Shown one piece after another: positions 57,704 through 64,000 of a DNA stretch of 64,000 nt. Location: contig JAVSGI010000003.1 in NCBI GenBank assembly GCA_032334235.1, positions 868,001 to 932,000 of the forward strand. The letters run 5' to 3'. The stretch's first letter is position 1. Each line of letters starts with the position of its first letter. The notes beneath the pieces are model-generated. The model was not told where the DNA came from. It was given only the letters and a program-made list of their open reading frames with translations, and did not search any database. Made by a program: the position numbers and the translations under genes. The DNA is from Paracoccaceae bacterium Fryx2 (GTDB lineage Bacteria; Pseudomonadota; Alphaproteobacteria; Rhodobacterales; Rhodobacteraceae).

Positions 57704-57779
57704 TGGCAGGAGTTGGGGGACTCGAACCCACGACCCTCGGTTTTGGAGACCGATGCTCTACCAACTGAGCTAAACTCCT
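57704..57779 (-). tRNA. trnW: tRNA-Trp (CCA anticodon)
   Basis: Read on the minus strand it starts AGGAGTTTAGCTCAGTTGG, has a 5-bp anticodon stem TCGGT/ACCGA around CTCCAAA (anticodon CCA), T arm GTGGGTTCGAGTCCCCC, and acceptor partner AACTCCT with discriminator G and an encoded CCA. 76 nt with CCA. Lies between the acetyltransferase remnant and secE. Confidence 0.97.
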
Positions 57780-57853
57780 GTGCCTTCCCGCGAGGTATTG
57801 CACCCGCGCGGCGAAATCAAGGCCCAAGTTTTGCCCGCCCGTCGATTGCGACC

Positions 57854-58493
57854 TCAGGTCTCCATCGCGGCAATGTCGGCGGCGGCAATGGCGTCCAGCC
57901 GCGCTGCAATCCGTTCGGTCGGCCAGTGCCACCACGCCAGCGCCAGAAGCCGCGCGATCACCCCGGGCGCGAACCGCAGCCGGATCACCCGGGCCGGATT
58001 GCCCGCGACAATGGCATAGTCGGGCACGTCGCCCCCCCACCACGGCCCCCGCCCCGACAATCACGCCATGCCCCAGCCGCGCGCCGGGCAGAATCAGCGC
58101 GCCGTGGCCGATCCAGACATCGTGGCCGATCCCCGTATCGGGCAGATCGGTGAAGCCGACCTTGAACGGCTCCAGCGCGGCGGGGTCGAAGATCGCGAAA
58201 GGATAGGTCGAAAGCCCGCCCGTCGCGTGATTGGCCGAAGCGGTGATGAAGCGCACGCCATGGGCAATCTGGCAAAAGCGGCCGAGCTTCAACCGCTCCG
58301 GCGCGCCGGGATAGGTGTAGGGCGCCAGCCGCGCCGCCCAGTCGTCGGGCGGGTCGAAGTCATTGGCATAGCTGTGGTCGCCGACCATGATGTTCGGATG
58401 GTCGATCACCCGGTTCAGATGCACGATGCAGCGGTTTTCGCTGCCATCGGCAAAGCGCATCGGATGCCGCAGGGCGGGATTCAGGAAGGTCAT
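57854..58493 (-). pseudogene. CatB-type O-acetyltransferase, frameshifted
   Basis: Left-handed β-helix acetyltransferase of the xenobiotic (Vat/CatB) type: FCQIAHGVRFITASANHA, DVWIGHGALILPGARLGHGVIVGAGAVV with hexapeptide repeats. After GAGAVVGG the frame breaks in a run of seven G (58032-58038 as C on plus); with six G the reading continues DVPDYAIVAGNPARVIRLRF… to a stop at 57854, giving a normal 212-residue enzyme. Either a real inactivating insertion, phase variation or a sequencing error. Confidence 0.8.
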
Positions 58494-58603
58494 GGGAGTC
58501 TCCGGTTCCGGTTTCGGGAAAATCAGAACGGAAAGTTCACCATTGTGGCCTCCATCGGATATCGGACCAGCCTGGCGCAAGCCGCACCGGCAGAAAAGAG
58601 GAA

Positions 58604-58629
58604 GGCGCGCGAGGTTGCCCCCGCGCGCC
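58604..58629 (-). terminator. terminator of tuf copy 2
   Basis: Perfect 8-bp stem GGCGCGCG (58604-58611)/CGCGCGCC (58622-58629), then TTCCTCTTTTCTG on the minus strand; 20 bp after the tuf stop. Confidence 0.75.
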
Positions 58630-58649
58630 CTGACCGTCTGTCGCCGGTG

Positions 58650-59825
<1,176 letters not shown>

Positions 59826-59915
59826 AGCGGCGCCTCGCGGATTTGGGGGGCCCCGAAACAGGGCCTCGAACTACACCGCGCGGCACTTAGCCATGAAAGA
59901 CGGGGAAATCAAGCC

Positions 59916-60557
59916 TCAGTTGGCCGGTACGACCAGCGGCGCCGGGGCAGGTTGCACTGCGGGTGCCGTGCGTGGCCCGGAAACCACCGTCGGCGCGGGT
60001 CCGGCGCTGGCGCTGGGGGTGGGCGGCAGGCCGAACCATTCGGGGTTCTGCAACAGCCACAGCTCCACCGACTTCACGGCGTTGTAGGACAGGGCCTCCA
60101 TCTGCTGCGCCTTGGTGCGGGTGATTCCGGTGCCGATCACCGATTCCCCCGACAGGCTTTCGAACACGGTAAGCTGCTTGCCCTCGGGGTTCAGCTTCAG
60201 CTGCGCCGCGTCGTCCCAGATGTTGGCGGTGATCACCAGCACCGACTTCGGCGCCGCCACCACCGGAATCCCCGGAGGCGCCAGCGCATAGCCGTCGACC
60301 GAGATGCCGATGTTGTAAAGCTTGCTGCCGTCGTAGCGGCCGAACCGGGCATCGACCGCCTTTTTCATCACGGCCTCCCATTCCTCGACCGTGGCCTTGC
60401 GCGAGATCGGCACCATCTGCACATTGTCGGCAACGACGATGTTCAGCCCCAGGGCAAAATTGCCGAGGTTGGCGGTGGGTTCGGCAAGGTCGTTGTTCTC
60501 GCAGCCCGCCAGCAGCCCGAGGCCAAGGCACAGGGCCAGAATGCGCGTGTGGATCAT
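59916..60557 (-). CDS. putative lipoprotein of unknown function
   Basis: 213 residues. N-terminal MIHTRILALCLGLGLLAGC is a lipoprotein signal with lipobox LAGC (Cys19), so the protein should be lipid-anchored and exported. The body (ADNVQMVPISRKATVEEWEAVMKKAVDARF…) belongs to no family I recognise; the C-terminus is Pro/Ala-rich (SASAGPAPTVVSG…PAPAPLVVPAN). Start at 60557 has AGGA eight bases upstream; the open frame continues further but overlaps the divergent P450. Confidence 0.75.
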   Translation of the reverse strand: MIHTRILALCLGLGLLAGCENNDLAEPTANLGNFALGLNIVVADNVQMVPISRKATVEEWEAVMKKAVDARFGRYDGSKLYNIGISVDGYALAPPGIPVVAAPKSVLVITANIWDDAAQLKLNPEGKQLTVFESLSGESVIGTGITRTKAQQMEALSYNAVKSVELWLLQNPEWFGLPPTPSASAGPAPTVVSGPRTAPAVQPAPAPLVVPAN

Positions 60558-60688
60558 GACGGTTTTCCTGAGGCAGCCGGGCGTGGCGCTTCCCGTCCAA
60601 TAGCGGCTTGTCCCGCGCGGCGCAACCACGCCGACCTGGCAGCCGCCGACCGGCGCCCTACCTTCCCGGCATCGCGCCGGAGACCGCC

Positions 60689-62056
60689 ATGACCGAACCC
60701 CTCCCCTACCCCGTCCGCGTGCCGCTGGGCACCCGACCGCTGGGCCTGCTCGGCTCGCTGAAAGCGGCGCGGCGCAATGTGCTGGAACTGATTCCGCAAA
60801 GCGCCACCCACCTGCCGCTGGTTTCCGGGCAGTCGGGCAAACGCTGGCACATGGTGATGGACCCGGCGACGCTTCGCCGCATCCTGCGCGACAGGGTCGA
60901 GGACTACCCGAAATCGGTGGTGACCCGGCTGATCCTCGAACCCGCCATCGGCGACAGCCTGTTCGTAGCCGAAGGTGCCGACTGGTTGTGGCAGCGCCGC
61001 ACCGCCGCCCCTGCATTCTCGCAGCGCAACATCGCCGCGCTGGCACCGGTGATGACGGCGGCGGCAAGCAACGCCAGCGACAGGCTCGCCCGCGTGGCGC
61101 GACCCGGCGGCGCGCGCGCGGCAAACCTGTTCGACGAAATGGTGGCGGCAACCTTCGAGGTGATCTCGGACGTCACCTTTTCGGATGGCGAGGGCTTCGA
61201 CCGCGCCGCGGTGCATGGCGCCATCGAGACCTACATCAACCAGATGGCGAAGGTCTCGCTGCTGGACATGCTGGGCGCGCCTTCGTGGGTGCCGCGCCCG
61301 TCGCGGGTGTTCGCGGGCAGCGGGATGCAGGACATGAAGCGCGCCGCCGATGCCGCGATCGACGACCGCCGCCGCCTCGGCGCGCGCCCGGTGCCCGACC
61401 TGCTCGACCTGCTGCTGGCAGGCGAGGACCCGCGGTCGGGGCGAAAGATGACCACCGCCGAATTGCGCGACAACCTGCTGACCTTCATCGTGGCCGGGCA
61501 TGAAACCACGGCGCTGACGCTGGCCTGGGCGCTTTACCTCTGCGCCTTCGACCCGGCAGTGCAGGACGCGGCGCGCGCCGAGGCGAAGGCGGTGCTGGGC
61601 AGCCGCGCCGCCACGGCCGGCGACATGGCCGCCCTGCCACTGACCCGCCGCATCGTGGACGAGGCGCTGCGCCTCTATCCGCCCGCAGGCTTCCTGTCGC
61701 GCACCGCCCGAGCACACGACACGCTCTGCGGCACCGAAATCCGCCCCGGCGATACCGTGATGCTGCCGATCTACGCGCTGCACCGCCATCACCTGCTCTG
61801 GTCCGACCCCGACCGGTTCGACCCGAAACGCTTCGCCGACCCGAAGGCCATCGACCGCTTCGCCTACCTGCCGTTCGGCGACGGCCCCCGCATCTGCATC
61901 GGCGCGAATTTTGCCCTGCAGGAGGCAGTGATCATCCTCGCCACCCTGCTTGGCCGCTTCCGTTTCGCGCCGGTGCCGGGGCGCGCGCCGAGGCCGGTGA
62001 TGATCCTGACCCTGCGCCCAGAAGGCGGCGTCTGGCTGACGGTCGAACACTGCTGA
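60689..62056 (+). CDS. cytochrome P450
   Basis: 455 residues, soluble bacterial type. I-helix oxygen-binding AGHETTA, K-helix ExxR in DEALRLYP, and the heme-ligand loop FGDGPRICIG with Cys403. Partner and substrate unknown; the ferredoxin at 5507-5875 is a distant candidate electron donor. Start at 60689 (MTEPLPYP) with GGAG six bases upstream; the frame extends 27 codons further without support. Confidence 0.92.
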   Translation: MTEPLPYPVRVPLGTRPLGLLGSLKAARRNVLELIPQSATHLPLVSGQSGKRWHMVMDPATLRRILRDRVEDYPKSVVTRLILEPAIGDSLFVAEGADWLWQRRTAAPAFSQRNIAALAPVMTAAASNASDRLARVARPGGARAANLFDEMVAATFEVISDVTFSDGEGFDRAAVHGAIETYINQMAKVSLLDMLGAPSWVPRPSRVFAGSGMQDMKRAADAAIDDRRRLGARPVPDLLDLLLAGEDPRSGRKMTTAELRDNLLTFIVAGHETTALTLAWALYLCAFDPAVQDAARAEAKAVLGSRAATAGDMAALPLTRRIVDEALRLYPPAGFLSRTARAHDTLCGTEIRPGDTVMLPIYALHRHHLLWSDPDRFDPKRFADPKAIDRFAYLPFGDGPRICIGANFALQEAVIILATLLGRFRFAPVPGRAPRPVMILTLRPEGGVWLTVEHC

Positions 62057-62082
62057 AAAATGCTGCCGTTTCTCTTTGGTCC

Positions 62083-62191
62083 AAATACCCCGGGGGTCCG
62101 GGGGCTGGCCCCCGGTGCCGGCCACAAGGACAAGACCGCAGATCCTTCGCACAGGAAGCCGGGGGCCAGCCCCCGGACCCCCGGGATATTT
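62083..62191. terminator. long inverted repeat between P450 and parC
   Basis: Two 33-base arms, 62083-62115 and 62159-62191, match with one mismatch (AAATACCCC versus AAATATCCC at the tip); each arm is itself partly self-complementary (CCGGGGGCTGGCCCCCGG). Located between convergent genes, a bidirectional terminator. Loop of 43 bp. Confidence 0.75.
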
Positions 62192-62249
62192 GAGCCAATG
62201 TGAAAGGCGAAAGGGGTTTGCCGAAGCACCTGTGCGGGATGGCCCCGGG

Positions 62250-64000
62250 TCAGGTGAAGCGGTTGTCTCTAGGAAAGCCGCGCGGGGCCATGCGGCCGGC
62301 CGTGGCGCGGGCGGCAAGCCATTCGGTCAGGTCGGCCTCGGTCCGGGTGCGCCCGGCCGGGTCTTTCCACGTCAGACCCTGCGCCAGGTTGAAGGTGATC
62401 GCGTCGATCAGCCCGCCATCCTTGTAGCGTTGCAGGCGCACGCCCTTGCCCTTGGCCATCTCGGGCAGGTCGGTCAGGGGGAACACCAGCAGCTTGCGGT
62501 TGTCGCCCACCACGGCGACGTGGTCGCCCCTTACCACCCGGCAAAGCGCCGTCTTCACGGCGTCGCGCACCGTCAGCACCGCCTTGCCTGCCCGGGTCTG
62601 TGCCACCACCTCGTCCGAGGCCACCACGAAGCCATCCCCGGCAGTCGAGGCGATCAGGAACTTCTCGCCCGGCCGCCAGATCATCAGATCGACGATTTCC
62701 GCCTCGTTGGGCAGATCGACCATCAGGCGCACCGGCTCGCCCATGCCGCGCCCGCCGGGCAGGTTGGCGCCGAGCAGGGTGTAGAAGCGCCCGTTCGACC
62801 CGACCAGCAGGATCTTGTCGGTGGTTTCGGCGTGGAACAGGAAGCGGCCCTCGTCGCCGTCCTTGAACTTGACCTCGGTATCCAGCGCGACATGGCCCTT
62901 CATCGACCGGATCCAGCCCATCTTCGAGCAGATCACGGTGATCGGCTCGCGTTCGATCATCGCCTCGTAGGGCACCTCTTCGGCGTCGGTCGCGTCGGCA
63001 AAGCGGGTGCGGCGGGCGCCATGGGTCGAGGTCTTGCCGAAGGCCTTCTGGATCTCGCGCAGTTCCGAGGCGATCTTCTTCCATTGCAGCCGGTCGTCGG
63101 CCAGCAGGTCGTCGAGTTCCGCCCGTTCGCGCATCAGGTCGTCGCGCTCGCGGATCAGTTCAAGTTCTTCCAGCCGCCGCAGCGACCGCAGGCGCATGTT
63201 CAGGATCGCCTCGGTCTGCACTTCGGACAACTCGCCCTCGCCGGGCGGGGGCGAGACATAATCCTTTTCCGACATGGCGCGCGGCTGCGGCCGACCCCAG
63301 TCCTGCGCCATCAGCGCGCGCTTGGGGTCTTCGTCATAACGGATGATGTCGATCACCCGGTCGAGATTCAGGAAGGCGATGATGAAGCCTTCCAGAATTT
63401 CCAGCCGGTGGTCGATCTTCGCCAGACGGTGGCGACTGCGGCGTTGCAGCACGTCGCGGCGGTGATCGAGAAAGGCGCGCAGCACCTCTTTCAGGCTGCA
63501 CACCTTGGGCGTGCGGCCGTCGATCAGCACGTTCATGTTCAGGCTGAACCGGATCTCCAGATCGGAGTTGCGGAACAGCATCCCCATCAGCATGTCGGGG
63601 TCGACGGTCCTCACCCGGGGTTCCAGCACGATGCGCAGGTCATCGGCCGATTCGTCGCGCACGTCGGCCAGCAGCGGCACCTTCTTGGTCTGGATTATCT
63701 CGGCCAGCTTCTCGATCAGCCGCGATTTCTGCACCTGATAGGGAATCTCGGTGACCACGATCTGCCACATGCCCCGGCCGAGGTCTTCGACCGACCAGCT
63801 TGCCCGCAGACGGAAGCTGCCGCGCCCGGTGCGGTAGGCCTCAAGAATGTTGGCGCGCGGCTCGACGATCACGCCGCCGGTCGGGAAATCGGGGCCGGGC
63901 ACCAGCGCCACCAGATCGGCGTCCGGCACCTCGGGCGACTTGATCATCACCTGGCAGGCGTCGATCAGTTCGTGCAGGTTGTGCGGCGGGATGTTGGTCG
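62250..64000 (-). CDS. parC: DNA topoisomerase IV subunit A, C-terminal part
   Basis: About 583 residues visible; the N-terminus with the catalytic Tyr lies outside the window. Starts in …[16 protein letters not shown], then [13 protein letters not shown], the coiled-coil tower ([24 protein letters not shown]) and GyrA/ParC β-pinwheel repeats at the C-terminus. Absence of the GyrA box (QRRGGKG) in the pinwheel favours ParC over GyrA. Confidence 0.9.
   Translation of the reverse strand, partial: TNIPPHNLHELIDACQVMIKSPEVPDADLVALVPGPDFPTGGVIVEPRANILEAYRTGRGSFRLRASWSVEDLGRGMWQIVVTEIPYQVQKSRLIEKLAEIIQTKKVPLLADVRDESADDLRIVLEPRVRTVDPDMLMGMLFRNSDLEIRFSLNMNVLIDGRTPKVCSLKEVLRAFLDHRRDVLQRRSRHRLAKIDHRLEILEGFIIAFLNLDRVIDIIRYDEDPKRALMAQDWGRPQPRAMSEKDYVSPPPGEGELSEVQTEAILNMRLRSLRRLEELELIRERDDLMRERAELDDLLADDRLQWKKIASELREIQKAFGKTSTHGARRTRFADATDAEEVPYEAMIEREPITVICSKMGWIRSMKGHVALDTEVKFKDGDEGRFLFHAETTDKILLVGSNGRFYTLLGANLPGGRGMGEPVRLMVDLPNEAEIVDLMIWRPGEKFLIASTAGDGFVVASDEVVAQTRAGKAVLTVRDAVKTALCRVVRGDHVAVVGDNRKLLVFPLTDLPEMAKGKGVRLQRYKDGGLIDAITFNLAQGLTWKDPAGRTRTEADLTEWLAARATAGRMAPRGFPRDNRFT

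Noticed and set aside
60558-61151. N-terminal extension of the lipoprotein frame
   Set aside because: Arg/Pro/Ala-rich, overlaps the P450 on the other strand; the lipoprotein signal at 60557 is the natural start.

Overview
The window is a high-G+C alphaproteobacterial chromosome segment, most likely from the Rhodobacteraceae (Rhodobacter/Paracoccus-like). This rests on gene content and order: yidC-MOSC-engB-argB, a bztABCD-type acidic amino acid transporter, a solo luxR-luxI pair, a FdIV-like ferredoxin and an alanine-rich tail on ribosomal protein L3. It is an inference from families and synteny, not from a 16S gene, which is absent here.

Layout. 1-5.5 kb (+ strand except one SDR gene): 3' end of yidC, a MOSC protein, engB, then argB, a cysteine-rich ferredoxin-like protein and a SixA-like phosphatase, mostly joined by 4-bp overlaps and closed by a clear terminator. 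5.5-16 kb (- strand): a 2Fe-2S ferredoxin, the bztABCD amino acid ABC transporter, a crcB-pseudouridine synthase-ATP12 chaperone operon, rarA and a DegP/Do-type periplasmic protease. 16-17.4 kb: an acyl-homoserine-lactone synthase and its LuxR-type receptor.

17.6-36.97 kb (- strand): the complete str-S10-spc-alpha superoperon, read from its promoter at about 36.95 kb: rpsL, rpsG, fusA, tuf copy 1, rpsJ through rplQ with secY, adk and rpoA. Several terminator-like hairpins sit inside it, so it is probably several transcription units. 45.4-59.8 kb (- strand): tuf copy 2, a frameshifted acetyltransferase gene, tRNA-Trp, secE, nusG, rplK, rplA, rplJ, rplL, rpoB and rpoC.

Between rpoC and rpsL lies an 8.5-kb accessory block. 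It holds a GT2-LAB_N-GT39-PAP2 cell-envelope glycosylation operon, an intact IS21-family element with an 8-bp target duplication, a DMT permease whose last codons were replaced by that insertion, and a second, lower-G+C GT39-like membrane transferase. 59.9-64 kb: a lipoprotein, a cytochrome P450 and the C-terminal part of parC, with a long inverted repeat between the last two.

No CRISPR array, prophage or clearly new system was found. The best leads are the envelope operon, the short palindromic repeat families (including a double-hairpin element found both behind engB and between rpoB and rpoC), the IS insertion scar and the internal terminators of the ribosomal operon.
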